Shown piece by piece: positions 5,908-14,825 of a stretch of 29,154 nucleotides of DNA. Source of the DNA: an uncultured Sulfurovum sp. (GTDB taxonomy: Bacteria; Campylobacterota; Campylobacteria; Campylobacterales; Sulfurovaceae). Below the pieces are notes generated by a model. It was not told the origin of the DNA and did no database searches. It saw only the letters and a list, made by a program, of their open reading frames with translations. The position numbers and the translations under genes were made by a program. The stretch lies in NCBI GenBank assembly GCA_902727905.1, contig CACVAR010000201.1, positions 1-29,154 on the forward strand. Direction: 5' to 3'. Numbering within the stretch: the first letter of the stretch is position 1; the number at the start of each line of letters is the position of its first letter.

Positions 5908-6426
5908 ATGAAAGAAATATGGAAAGATATAGAAGGGTATGAAGGTTTATACAAAATAAGTAATTTAGGAAACGTTAGAAGCCTTGATAGGGTAGTAACA
6001 AAATCTAATAATGTAGTTAATAGACTAAAAGGAAAAATATTAAAACCAGCGAAAAATACTTCTGGTTATTATAATGTTATTATTTATAAAAATTGTAAAC
6101 CAAAAACATATAGTAACCACCAGTTGGTAGCAATGATGTTTTTGAATCATAAACCAGATGGATTTAATATTGTTGTTGACCACATTGATAATAATAAGTT
6201 AAATAATAGATTAGATAACCTTCAATTAATAACTAATAGAGAAAATGTTTCTAAAGAAAGTAGAGGTAAAAGTAAATATACTGGTGTATCTTGGCGTAAA
6301 AATAGAAATAAATGGATTTCAACGATATGTATTAATGGTAAAAGAAAACATTTAGGAAGTTTTATTAATGAAATTGATGCACACTACGCATATCAAAATA
6401 AATTAAAAATAAATAATTATGAATAA
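5908..6426 (+). CDS. HNH homing endonuclease (NUMOD4 + HNH + AP2)
   Basis: Three domains are visible. Residues 3-27 are a NUMOD4 motif (EIWKDIEGYEGLYKISNLGN). Residues 70-115 are an HNH nuclease of the HNH_3 type, with H71, the D91-H92 pair in VVDHIDNNKL and N100. Residues 122-163 are an AP2-type DNA-binding module (KYTGVSWRKNRNKWI, then HLGSF). Such free-standing endonucleases are mobile genes that cut phage lacking the insertion, often close to terminase. Here it overlaps the small terminase start by 8 bases. No intron boundary is seen, so it looks like an intergenic insertion. All catalytic residues appear present, so it is probably active. Confidence 0.93.
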   Translation: MKEIWKDIEGYEGLYKISNLGNVRSLDRVVTKSNNVVNRLKGKILKPAKNTSGYYNVIIYKNCKPKTYSNHQLVAMMFLNHKPDGFNIVVDHIDNNKLNNRLDNLQLITNRENVSKESRGKSKYTGVSWRKNRNKWISTICINGKRKHLGSFINEIDAHYAYQNKLKINNYE

Positions 6427-6802
6427 TAAACTAACTGATAAACAATCTAGATTTGTTGAAGAATACCTAGTTGATTTAAATGCAACTGCTGCTGCAAAAA
6501 GAGCTGGATATTCAAAAAAAACAGCACAACGTATTGGTTCTGAGAACTTGTCAAAACCTCTTATAGCAGCCGCTATTAAAGAAAAGCAAGATGAAGTATC
6601 AAAATCTATTGATATAACCAGAGAAGAACTTCTAATGGACCTTAGAATGATTAAGGATGAGAATAAAGGCAAAGCTGAATATCCACCACACGCATTAAAG
6701 GCAATTGAGTTGATTACAAGAATGCTTGGATACAATGCAGCAGATAAATCTGAAATAAAAATAAGTGGTGAACAACCTTTATTCTTAGATAATGATGATT
6801 AA
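6419..6802 (+). CDS. terS: Terminase small subunit
   Basis: The N-terminal half (residues 5-47) has the Terminase_2 pattern: LTDKQSRFVEEYLVDLNATA, then AAKRAGYSKKTAQRIGSENL, a helix-turn-helix that recognises the packaging site. The remainder (ELLMDLRMIKDE, PPHALKAIELITRMLGY) is the helical oligomerisation region. The length of 127 aa is normal to short for the family. It overlaps the HNH gene and precedes the large subunit by 42 bases, the expected order. It should bind the phage pac or cos site and load the large subunit on DNA. Confidence 0.93.
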   Translation: MNNKLTDKQSRFVEEYLVDLNATAAAKRAGYSKKTAQRIGSENLSKPLIAAAIKEKQDEVSKSIDITREELLMDLRMIKDENKGKAEYPPHALKAIELITRMLGYNAADKSEIKISGEQPLFLDNDD

Positions 6803-6844
6803 GAAAATACTTAGCTTTTAACAATATAGAATGTAATTTTAGAT

Positions 6845-8023
6845 ATGATGATTAATGGATTTAAATATACAACTGCGATAAAGAAGATTCGTAAGATGAA
6901 AGCTAGGATAAAGATTATACCTGGTGGAACTTCTGCTGGTAAAACTTTTTCCATTTTACCTATTCTAATTGATAAAGCAATCAAAAACCCAATGACTGAA
7001 ATAAGTGTTGTTAGTGAATCATTACCACATCTTAGAAAAGGTGCTATGAAAGATTTTCTAAAAATTATGAAAATGACAAATCGTTTTATTTCAAGTAACT
7101 GGAATAAAACAAATTCAATATATACATTCACCAATGGGTCCTATATTGAGTTCTTTTCTGCTGGTGATGCTGAAACATTAAGAGGTGCTAGAAGAAATAT
7201 ACTATATGTTAATGAGTGTAACAACATCAAGAAAGAAGCATACGTTCAACTAGCTATGAGAACTGATGGTGATATATATTTAGATTATAACCCATCACAT
7301 TTATTTTGGGTTGAAGAGGTTAAAAATGAATTCGAATCTGAGGTATTAAAACTAACATATAAAGATAATGAAGCATTACCAATTAGTGTAATCAATTTCC
7401 TTGAATCTAAACGTAAATTAGCAGCTACAAGTGATTATTGGGCTAATTGGTGTAAAGTATACCTTGATGGAGAATTAGGTATGTTAGAAGGCGTTGTATT
7501 CAATAACTGGAGTGAGATAAATAAAGTACCAGAAGAAGCAAAGTTAATTGGTGCTGGGTTAGATTTTGGTTATACGAATGACCCATCGAGTTTAACAATG
7601 GTTTATAAGTTAGATAATACAATTATATTAGATGAAATAATATATAGAACTGGTTTATTAAATCCAGAAATTTCTAAACTTATAAAAAATAATAATATTA
7701 AATGTGAAATAATTGCAGATTCAGCTGAACCAAAATCTATTGCAGAATTAAAAAGATATGGTCATAGGGTAATTGGAGCTAAAAAAGGTAAGGATTCAAT
7801 TAACTTTGGTATTTCAATCCTCCAAGAGTATGATATACTTATAACAAGAAGGTCTAACAACATTAAAAACGAATTTAATAAGTATAGTTGGAAGAAGGAT
7901 AGAGAAGGTAATCATCTTAATATTCCAGAGGATTTAAATAATCACGCAATTGATGGTATTAGATATTTAGCTATGGCGAAATTAACAAAGAAAAGAAGTG
8001 GAAGAACATTCAAAATAAGATAA
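6845..8023 (+). CDS. terL: Terminase large subunit (ATPase-nuclease)
   Basis: The ATPase motor is shown by Walker A GGTSAGKT (residues 27-34) and Walker B ILYVNE (119-124, E124 catalytic). The RNase H-like nuclease has D240 (GAGLDFGYTND), D292 (IIADSAEP) and D370 (NNHAIDGIRYLAM). The spacing fits Terminase_3/Terminase_6 type proteins, and 392 aa is close to the family norm. It pumps DNA into the prohead through the portal and cuts the concatemer. There are two adjacent ATGs, and the first is used. It is unusually far (about 16.6 kb) from the portal gene. No element of the TATTTATAA family precedes it, so it is probably read from upstream. Confidence 0.96.
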   Translation: MMINGFKYTTAIKKIRKMKARIKIIPGGTSAGKTFSILPILIDKAIKNPMTEISVVSESLPHLRKGAMKDFLKIMKMTNRFISSNWNKTNSIYTFTNGSYIEFFSAGDAETLRGARRNILYVNECNNIKKEAYVQLAMRTDGDIYLDYNPSHLFWVEEVKNEFESEVLKLTYKDNEALPISVINFLESKRKLAATSDYWANWCKVYLDGELGMLEGVVFNNWSEINKVPEEAKLIGAGLDFGYTNDPSSLTMVYKLDNTIILDEIIYRTGLLNPEISKLIKNNNIKCEIIADSAEPKSIAELKRYGHRVIGAKKGKDSINFGISILQEYDILITRRSNNIKNEFNKYSWKKDREGNHLNIPEDLNNHAIDGIRYLAMAKLTKKRSGRTFKIR

Positions 8024-8055
8024 AACAAAATATAATAATTAATATTTATAATAAA
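8021..8055 (+). promoter_or_regulatory. Putative late promoter, 35-bp repeat copy 1
   Basis: This 35-base stretch is identical to 14781-14815. It ends in AATATTTATAATAAA, with TATTTATAA at 8043-8051, 16 bases before the chaperone ATG at 8068. It begins right at the terL stop codon. The second copy lies before the tail-fibre gene, so both look like duplicated promoters of tail transcription units. Confidence 0.6.
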
Positions 8056-8067
8056 TAAAAAGAAAAT

Positions 8068-8619
8068 ATGAAAGCAAAGATAACAATAGAAATTGATGAT
8101 GAAATAATTGAAATGGAATTACCTCAATCTTGGGATGATGTAACCATTGATGATTACACTAAAATAACTAAAGTAACTGCAGATGGTAAACAAGATAATC
8201 AAATACTAATTGATATGATTCATTCTATTACTGATGTTGATAAAGAAATACTTTGGCAAATGCCAGTAACATCATTCAACCAAATAGCTGAATTATTTGA
8301 GTTCACATTAATACCAATTGAAAATAAACAAATAGATTCAATTGAAATAGAAAACGAAACCTATTGGTTAAAGAAAGATTTTAAAGAGCTTACAGTTGGT
8401 GAATCTGCTTCTATTGATTTGTTACTTAAAGATAATGAAGGGAAACTTGATGGTGCTATGGCTAAATTGCTTTGTGTATTCTTGAGAAAGAAAAAAGAAA
8501 ATGGTAAACTAGAATCATTCAAAAGTTCTTTTATGGATAGAGAAGAACTATTTAAAACTGTTAAAATTTCAGATGTTAATAATTTATTTATTTTTTTTTC
8601 AACTGGAAGGACTTCATAA
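8068..8619 (+). CDS. Tail assembly chaperone, zero-frame product
   Basis: This is a 183-aa protein with an N-terminal beta-rich part (ITIEIDDEIIEMELPQSWDD, then VTIDDYTKITKVT), a pattern I associate with tail assembly chaperones of Bacteroidota phages. A helical C-terminal half includes LTVGESASIDLLL. The position after terL and before tail genes, and the T9 slippery run at the end followed by an open -1 frame, match the gpG/gpGT arrangement in which a short and a frameshifted long form help polymerise the tail around the tape measure. The zero frame stops 21 bases after the run. Specific function is inferred from this architecture, not from a diagnostic motif. Confidence 0.7.
   Translation: MKAKITIEIDDEIIEMELPQSWDDVTIDDYTKITKVTADGKQDNQILIDMIHSITDVDKEILWQMPVTSFNQIAELFEFTLIPIENKQIDSIEIENETYWLKKDFKELTVGESASIDLLLKDNEGKLDGAMAKLLCVFLRKKKENGKLESFKSSFMDREELFKTVKISDVNNLFIFFSTGRTS
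8591..8599 (+). promoter_or_regulatory. Programmed -1 ribosomal frameshift site (T9 run)
   Basis: Nine T residues in the context ATTTTTTTTTC near the end of the zero frame provide a T-TTT-TTT slippery heptamer. The -1 frame is open from 8583 to 8876, with its preceding stop at 8580-8582. Slippage at the run joins the frames into a product of about 269 aa. An alternative is a homopolymer length error: one extra T would also join them. Confidence 0.75.
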
Positions 8620-8636
8620 ATAAAAGTTATGTTGGA

Positions 8637-8876
8637 TTGTTCGGTAAACCTAAAAAGGAAAAAAAGAAAAAAGTAGATAGGTTTGCTGATTTAAATGGTC
8701 CAACCAAAATGGATGAGAAATTTAACTGGCACAACATCATTTATAAGCTCATCACTGAACTTAATACAACAGAGAAGAAAGTATATAAAATGAATTACAT
8801 AAGCTGCTTAAACTGGCTGTCATTTTTTAAAAATAGAGATGAAGTAAAAGAAGCACAAAGAAAAAATAATAAATAA
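8637..8876 (+). CDS. Tail assembly chaperone, -1 frame extension (T-part)
   Basis: No ATG starts this frame; 8637 is a TTG, and the frame is open upstream back to 8583, through the T9 run. The most economical reading is that it is translated only as a fusion to the preceding protein, adding about 92 residues (through FNWKDFINKSYVGLFGKP, a KEKKKKV basic stretch, and a helical WHNIIYKLITELN end). In gpGT-type systems the extension recruits the tape measure. The stop overlaps the next ATG by one base (TAATG). Confidence 0.7.
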   Translation: MFGKPKKEKKKKVDRFADLNGPTKMDEKFNWHNIIYKLITELNTTEKKVYKMNYISCLNWLSFFKNRDEVKEAQRKNNK

Positions 8877-9376
8877 TGGCAATAACAAAAATTATAACAA
8901 TCAATCAGATAATACAAATGTTTACTGATTTTCAAGAGAAACACATCCAACTTCAATCTATTGGGTATGGACCAACTTATAATATATCTACTACAACTTC
9001 TGTAGAGTATCCATTGCTTTGGATAACACATAAGAACACAAGTAGGTTCGAATTAAAGAATAGAAATATAACACCAGTATTATCATTAACATTTATAATA
9101 TTAGACATTATTAATGACCAGAATGATTCAAAAGTTATTAATGGTATTGATTCATCTAATGAGCAAGAAGTTACTTCTGATACATATCAAATTGCTCAAG
9201 ATTTAGTTTCTTATATTTCAACAGAACTTACAAAGTATGGTGTTAAAATAAGAGAAGATTTTGGTGCAACACTAGAACCAGTGTATAATGAAACAGAAGA
9301 TAAAGCTAGTGGATGGATGATTGATATTGATTTACAATTAGTACACAGCAACTGTATATACCCAACTAAATTATAA
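8876..9376 (+). CDS. Probable tail terminator protein, 166 aa
   Basis: The sequence is mixed alpha/beta. An N-terminal helix (TINQIIQMFTDFQEKHIQLQ) is followed by strands (YPLLWITHKN, ITPVLSLTFIILDII), a helical middle, and a final strand pair (GWMIDIDLQLVHSNC). This order fits the lambda gpU-like fold that caps the tail tube, and a similar protein commonly sits just before the HK97 gp10-like tail completion protein, as here. No motif proves it. It is coupled at both ends by TAATG overlaps. Confidence 0.5.
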   Translation: MAITKIITINQIIQMFTDFQEKHIQLQSIGYGPTYNISTTTSVEYPLLWITHKNTSRFELKNRNITPVLSLTFIILDIINDQNDSKVINGIDSSNEQEVTSDTYQIAQDLVSYISTELTKYGVKIREDFGATLEPVYNETEDKASGWMIDIDLQLVHSNCIYPTKL

Positions 9377-9816
9377 TGAGTAATAATATATTAAATAAAT
9401 CTGACCAAAGAACTTTCGGTGATGCTTACATTAAAGAATTGATTAAAGTAATCAGAGCTGAGGGTAAAGATAGTTCTGGTAAATTAGTTAGGTCAATTGA
9501 TTATAGATTAAAAGATACAGTACGTGATATTTCAATCTTAATAGAAAGTGAAAAGTATTTAAATTATATTGATGAGGGAAGAAAACCTGGTACTTATCCT
9601 AATATTTCTGATTTAAAGAAATGGGCAAGTGTTAACAATATTTCACAAGATGCCGTATTCCCAATTGCTAAAAGTATATATGAGTTTGGAATTAAACCAA
9701 CCAATATATTTAACAGAACTGAAACAAACGTATTAAATGGTAGAGCATTTGATGAGCTAGAAGATAACATAGCAGATAACATAGAAGAAGATTTATTCAA
9801 CAACTTTAATAACTAA
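9376..9816 (+). CDS. Tail completion / neck protein, HK97 gp10-like
   Basis: The pattern SSGKLVRSIDYRLKD, then YLNYIDEGRKPGTYPNISDL, KKWAS, FPIAKSIYEFGIKPTN matches small neck proteins of the HK97 gp10 group. In this group a helical start and a Tyr/Asp/Gly-rich loop contact the head-tail joint. The length (146 aa) is typical. It is coupled to the gene before it (TAATG) and followed after 6 bases by the first large tail protein. It probably helps attach the finished tail to the head. Confidence 0.7.
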   Translation: MSNNILNKSDQRTFGDAYIKELIKVIRAEGKDSSGKLVRSIDYRLKDTVRDISILIESEKYLNYIDEGRKPGTYPNISDLKKWASVNNISQDAVFPIAKSIYEFGIKPTNIFNRTETNVLNGRAFDELEDNIADNIEEDLFNNFNN

Positions 9817-9822
9817 AACAAA

Positions 9823-11757
9823 ATGGCAATAACTGGACTAACAACACCACACACATATTCATCTGCATATTCTTATATGCCAGTGAGATTTGTAAGTGAT
9901 AACGTTAACACATTAACAAATTTCGATTACCTTGTAAACATTACTTACGATAGAGTAGGAGTATCTTCTTCACTTGTTGTAGGTATTGGTGGAACAATTG
10001 GTACCCAACTTACATTAACACAAACACATAATTTTGAAATAGGAGATAAAGTATTATTAGATGATGCTTCTGATGATTATACTGGAATATATACTGTATT
10101 AGATATAGTTTCAACTACAGTGGTTATAATCAACCTTAAAGAAACTTCACCAATGATTGGTCCAAGTACTTTAAGTAAAACAATTCCTTATAAGAATCTA
10201 CCAGATTTAGATAAAGAATCTAAGATTACAATCCACAATTCAATTAAAGATTTTGTAACACAGAACCTTGAAGATGTTAATGAAATATTTGAAGGTCCAG
10301 ATACTGTATTTGATTATGACATTCAACTTGGTGAGCAATATACTTATCATTATCCATTCGTAGATAACTACGCTGGAAGTACTGGTGTTGGTTTTAATAA
10401 TACTGGATTAACTGCTGCAGACTTAGCATTTAAAGTTGGTGATAGAGTTGAAATAGTACAAGATATTACTGAGTGGAAGTTCCAATCAACTTTCTTACCT
10501 TCTGGTTCAATCAATCAATTAGGTTTAATTGGTACCACTCAAAATGATTTTGGTATAGGTATTCCAGTAACTGTTACTGGGCAAATAGCTGAGCCATCTT
10601 ATAACGGTTCAACTGTAGTTGCTGATTTAGTTAATAGCACAAGAATAACTGTAGCTAAACAATGGATAACAGATACAACTGATGCTGGTTCTATCTTTGG
10701 TTATCCTAGACCAACATATAATACAATAGCAACTATTACAGATATTTATGATACTGTTGGATTTGGTGTTGTAGTTGAAACAGATATTACTTGGGCTGGT
10801 AGTTCACTTCCAATCGGAGGTAAAATGTATTATGCTGATGGTAGAACAACAAAAGATATTACTGTAACTGGAGTAACTGGAATGAGTGCATATAATTCAT
10901 ACACTGATTTAATTGGTTATACTGCTGATGCAATGGATAAATATGTTATCCAAAATAGAACAGCAAATAATAACTACTCTTCAACAATACTTTCTGATGA
11001 TTTAACAACAGAATATAGAATTGAGAAAGAAAGCAAAAGCTGGTTACTTCAACATATGTATATAACTGGTATCACAACACAAGGTAGATTTGAATACTTT
11101 GATGCTAGTGGTAATAGTATATCAACTGTAGTAATAAACAACGTTACAACTAATGATAAGGACTTCTATGTTCCAGTTGGAATTGACCAAGTTATTAATT
11201 CAAGTAACACTTTCTTATTTGCTGGTTCTCCACTATCAACAGTAAGAGATGATGTTGATAAATATACATTTGCTATGTACACAATGCCAACAAGAATCAG
11301 TAATGAGATTACATTTAATGTTAATGATGATTGTACAAGTTATGAAATGTTACATTTAATGTGGAAGGATAAATTAGGAAGTTGGTTATCATATCCATTT
11401 AAATATATGTCTAAAGATAGAACAGCATTTGATAGAGCAACATTCTACCAAACAAATGGTAAATGGGATAGAGGTGCTAATACATTCGGATATGATACAT
11501 TTGGAAGAGGTGAGAAGAGTTATTTCAATCAATCAAGAGATAGTATTACTTTAAATAGTGGATGGGCTAATGAAGGTGAAAATAGATTAATAAAAGATTT
11601 ATTAGATTCAGCATCAGTTTATGTACAGCTTGAAGATGGTACATTGGTTGGATGTATATTGAATGATACTGATTTCACATTTAGCAAGAAAGATAACGAA
11701 ATGATTTACCAGTATGAATTAGATATAACACTATCTAATAATGCACAAAGATATTAA
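9823..11757 (+). CDS. Large tail/baseplate structural protein, 644 aa
   Basis: This is a beta-rich virion protein without an enzyme motif. Two repeats of a small beta module can be seen: one near residues 62-105 (NFEIGDKVLLDDASDDYTGI, then YTVLDI) and one near 200-275 (FKVGDRVEIVQD, then YNGSTVVADLVN). The C-terminal third (SYEMLHLMWKDKLGSWLSYP, DTFGRGEKSYFNQSRDSITL, ending LSNNAQRY) looks like a globular attachment domain. Length and position between the neck proteins and the 1002-aa protein suggest a distal-tail or baseplate component. I cannot assign it more closely. Confidence 0.65.
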   Translation: MAITGLTTPHTYSSAYSYMPVRFVSDNVNTLTNFDYLVNITYDRVGVSSSLVVGIGGTIGTQLTLTQTHNFEIGDKVLLDDASDDYTGIYTVLDIVSTTVVIINLKETSPMIGPSTLSKTIPYKNLPDLDKESKITIHNSIKDFVTQNLEDVNEIFEGPDTVFDYDIQLGEQYTYHYPFVDNYAGSTGVGFNNTGLTAADLAFKVGDRVEIVQDITEWKFQSTFLPSGSINQLGLIGTTQNDFGIGIPVTVTGQIAEPSYNGSTVVADLVNSTRITVAKQWITDTTDAGSIFGYPRPTYNTIATITDIYDTVGFGVVVETDITWAGSSLPIGGKMYYADGRTTKDITVTGVTGMSAYNSYTDLIGYTADAMDKYVIQNRTANNNYSSTILSDDLTTEYRIEKESKSWLLQHMYITGITTQGRFEYFDASGNSISTVVINNVTTNDKDFYVPVGIDQVINSSNTFLFAGSPLSTVRDDVDKYTFAMYTMPTRISNEITFNVNDDCTSYEMLHLMWKDKLGSWLSYPFKYMSKDRTAFDRATFYQTNGKWDRGANTFGYDTFGRGEKSYFNQSRDSITLNSGWANEGENRLIKDLLDSASVYVQLEDGTLVGCILNDTDFTFSKKDNEMIYQYELDITLSNNAQRY

Positions 11758-11769
11758 AAAATATAAAAT

Positions 11770-14700
11770 ATGAATAATTTAAAATTAGTAGCAAATAATG
11801 TACAATTAGATACATATGGTGATGAAGAGATTTCTTTAAATTATGCAATATCAGATTTAATAGATGTTTCCAAAAGAGCAACATCATTTTCTAAAACAAT
11901 TACAATACCTGGTACTCCAACAAACAATGCATTCTTTAAACATATTTGGGATGTTAATATTGACAGAGAAGTATTTAATACAAAATTAAGCATACCAGCT
12001 TACATATCAGTTAACGATTCAATTCAAATTAGAGGTAACCTTCAATTGCTTGAAATAATAATTGATAACAAAGATGTTGCATATTCAATAACAATATCTG
12101 GTCAACTAAAAAATATAATTAATTCTTTTGATGAGTATGTTCTACAAGATTTAGATTTATCTGAATATAACCACAAAAGAAACGTTCAGAACATCAGATA
12201 CAGTTGGGACTATAAAATGTATGTAGATAATACTTTAGTTGATTACAGTGGACCTGGTAAAGGATTTGTATATCCTTATATTGTTAATGGTAACTCACAA
12301 AACATATGGGACCACGTATATGCTTATGATTTATATCCAGCAGTTTATGTTAAAACTATTATAGATAAGATGTTTGAAAAGTTTAGTTTTAGTTATACTT
12401 CTGAATTTTTTAATTCTGAATATTTTTCTAAACTTATAATACCTTACACTGATGATAAATTAACTCTATCAGAAGAACAAATGTTAGATAGGACAGCAAT
12501 AGTTGGCGTACCTTCAAGTTCTTCTTATGTAGATATTAGTGGTAAAGCTAAAGAAGGTGATGCGTGGTGGTATAACTCACAAAATAGTTATAGACTTGGA
12601 GGATTAACAAGAGAGTCTGGTACAGTAACAGATAATGGTACTGAAATTGATTTTACAGATACAGATAACATTTGGAGGAATGATATAATTACTATAAATA
12701 AAACTGGAAGGTATGATATTAGTTTTGATGGTAAACTTATTCCAGCAATAACACATCAGAATGGTAGAAATAATGTTGAGTTTAAATCTGGTGCATTCGA
12801 ATACGAATATAAGTTATTAGTACTTAAAACAAATGGTAGCTTCGTTACTTTAGATTCTTCTGGTGTTCAACAATTTGGATTATCAGCTGGTGTTCACGAT
12901 TGTTCTGGAGGTAAAACTTGGTATGATGAAGCTGGAGCATTGGTATTCAATCCAAATGCACAGAACGTTATGTTGGAAACTGGCGATAGAGTTTATGTTA
13001 AGATTGGATTTAAATACCCATCAAGTGTAAAATGGTATGGTTTAACAGATAAGAAACACGAAATAAGATTAACTCTTAAACAATCATTAGGTGGTGACTT
13101 TACAAAGTTTGAAATTAAACCTTCAAGCAATGAATCTCTTGGTGATGAAGATGTTGATATGAATACAATATTACCATCTGGTTTAAAGATGAAGGATTTC
13201 TTTATGGATATTGTTAAGATGTTCAAATTAATGATAATGGATAATCCAGATAAACCTGGTGATTTAATTATTGAACCAGAGGAAAGTTTTTATGCAACGA
13301 AACAAAAAGTTAAGGATTGGACACATATGCTTGATAATGAAAGTAATGTAATACTTACTCCAATGGCACAGCTTGATGCTAAATTATTTGAATATAAATA
13401 TGCTACAGATAGTGATTTATATAATTCTGAATACACAGATGAATTTGATTTAAACTATGGTGATTTAAATGTAGATGTAAATAATGATTTCAGTGATGAA
13501 ATAATAACAACTGAATTAAAATTTGCTCCAACACCAAATGCAATGTTTTGGATTAATTCAAGAGTTGCACCTTTCTTTGCAGAATTGGATAATGAACAAT
13601 ATAAAACTAAAAAAGTTAAACCAAGGATATTATTCTACGGTGGACTTAAAGGGGCTTTTGATTGGAATATATCACTTAACCCAGCTGGAACTAAAACAGC
13701 TTTAACATCATATCCTTATTGTGGTATGTGGGATGACCCTTATGACCCTAAATATAGTTTAGAGTTCGGTAGGACCAAGAAGTTATATTGGAACGCTACA
13801 AAGCTTCCTAACTCAAATCTATTCCAACAGTTTCATAAATATGGATTGAAGAACATTACAGATGTTAATTCAGAAATGATGGAGGCAAGTTTTGATTTAT
13901 CTTCAACTGATATTGCTGATTTTGACTTTAGGGATGTTATATTTATTGATGGTACATATTGGAGAGTTTCAGAGATTCAAGATTACAATCCAGCAGCACC
14001 AAACTTATTAACAACAGTAATATTATATAAAATTGTAGATATTAATGTATTATCACCATATACAATTCAACTACCATCTTCTAATGCTGGTTGTCCAGCT
14101 GGTATTCAAGTTGATAAAACTGGAGGTATCTGGAGATATAAGAGTAGAAATGGTATTGCAGTAAAGAAAAACTGTTGTACAATACTTGGTGGTGTTTGGG
14201 ATGAAACAACACAAACTTGTGAAGTTGATTTAGGAACTGGAATGGGTGACCCAGATGTTGGTGACCCAATATTAATAGGTGACCCAATTATAAGAGGTGG
14301 AGGTATTGTAGGAATAATTGAAAACCCTGGTATATCAATTAATGCTGGTCAAGGTGTTGTACCTTATACAGAGCAGTATGGACCTCTTATTCATAATAGA
14401 AATGGTAATTCAATTAATTCTTCTGGTATTAAGGTTTTTGGTGAGGGTAATCACGCTAATGGTGGTACTCAAGTTAAATTAATGATTGGGAATAATAACT
14501 CAGCAGAAAAGGATATAACAGATACTATTATAATTGGTAATGGTATTACAGCAAAAGAAAGTGGTACATTATATTTAGGTAATGTGAAGATTGACCAAAC
14601 TGGAAATATAACAACAAACCTAATCACAATAATAGATGGAGGTAATGATGAAGTATTTGCATTTGATAAAACAAACTACATTGATATAATTGATGGTACA

Positions 14701-14778
14701 GCTGATGCAGTAAGAAACTTTGGTGGTGATAGCAAGGCTAGACCAATTATAAGTGGAAATGAAGAAAATGAATTATAA
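11770..14778 (+). CDS. Very large tail/baseplate protein with collagen-like and Cys-rich C-terminal region, 1002 aa
   Basis: The N-terminal part (residues 1-150) looks like a folded tail hub or distal-tail protein (DLIDVSKRATSFSKTITIPG, then LSIPAYISVNDSIQIRG). The middle is beta-rich. Near residues 775-815 is a compact cysteine-rich module (AGCPAGIQVDKTGGIWRYKS, then KKNCCTILGGVWDETTQTCE). It is followed by a Gly-Asp-Pro repeat (GDPDVGDPILIGDPIIRGGG) and a repetitive C-terminal region (SGTLYLGNVKIDQTGNITTN) like trimeric fibre stalks. This suggests a baseplate protein that projects toward the cell surface. It is the largest gene in the window. Confidence 0.65.
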   Translation: MNNLKLVANNVQLDTYGDEEISLNYAISDLIDVSKRATSFSKTITIPGTPTNNAFFKHIWDVNIDREVFNTKLSIPAYISVNDSIQIRGNLQLLEIIIDNKDVAYSITISGQLKNIINSFDEYVLQDLDLSEYNHKRNVQNIRYSWDYKMYVDNTLVDYSGPGKGFVYPYIVNGNSQNIWDHVYAYDLYPAVYVKTIIDKMFEKFSFSYTSEFFNSEYFSKLIIPYTDDKLTLSEEQMLDRTAIVGVPSSSSYVDISGKAKEGDAWWYNSQNSYRLGGLTRESGTVTDNGTEIDFTDTDNIWRNDIITINKTGRYDISFDGKLIPAITHQNGRNNVEFKSGAFEYEYKLLVLKTNGSFVTLDSSGVQQFGLSAGVHDCSGGKTWYDEAGALVFNPNAQNVMLETGDRVYVKIGFKYPSSVKWYGLTDKKHEIRLTLKQSLGGDFTKFEIKPSSNESLGDEDVDMNTILPSGLKMKDFFMDIVKMFKLMIMDNPDKPGDLIIEPEESFYATKQKVKDWTHMLDNESNVILTPMAQLDAKLFEYKYATDSDLYNSEYTDEFDLNYGDLNVDVNNDFSDEIITTELKFAPTPNAMFWINSRVAPFFAELDNEQYKTKKVKPRILFYGGLKGAFDWNISLNPAGTKTALTSYPYCGMWDDPYDPKYSLEFGRTKKLYWNATKLPNSNLFQQFHKYGLKNITDVNSEMMEASFDLSSTDIADFDFRDVIFIDGTYWRVSEIQDYNPAAPNLLTTVILYKIVDINVLSPYTIQLPSSNAGCPAGIQVDKTGGIWRYKSRNGIAVKKNCCTILGGVWDETTQTCEVDLGTGMGDPDVGDPILIGDPIIRGGGIVGIIENPGISINAGQGVVPYTEQYGPLIHNRNGNSINSSGIKVFGEGNHANGGTQVKLMIGNNNSAEKDITDTIIIGNGITAKESGTLYLGNVKIDQTGNITTNLITIIDGGNDEVFAFDKTNYIDIIDGTADAVRNFGGDSKARPIISGNEENEL

Positions 14779-14780
14779 CA

Positions 14781-14815
14781 TAAAACAAAATATAATAATT
14801 AATATTTATAATAAA
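14781..14815 (+). promoter_or_regulatory. Putative late promoter, 35-bp repeat copy 2
   Basis: Identical over all 35 bases to 8021-8055. TATTTATAA is at 14803-14811, 14 bases before the fibre ATG at 14826. It lies in the gap after the 1002-aa protein and probably gives the fibre unit its own start. Confidence 0.6.
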
Positions 14816-14825
14816 GATTTAAAGA

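Noticed and set aside
6403..7134. Minus-strand frames across the terminase genes
   Set aside because: They are antisense to strongly supported terS and terL and show no coding features.
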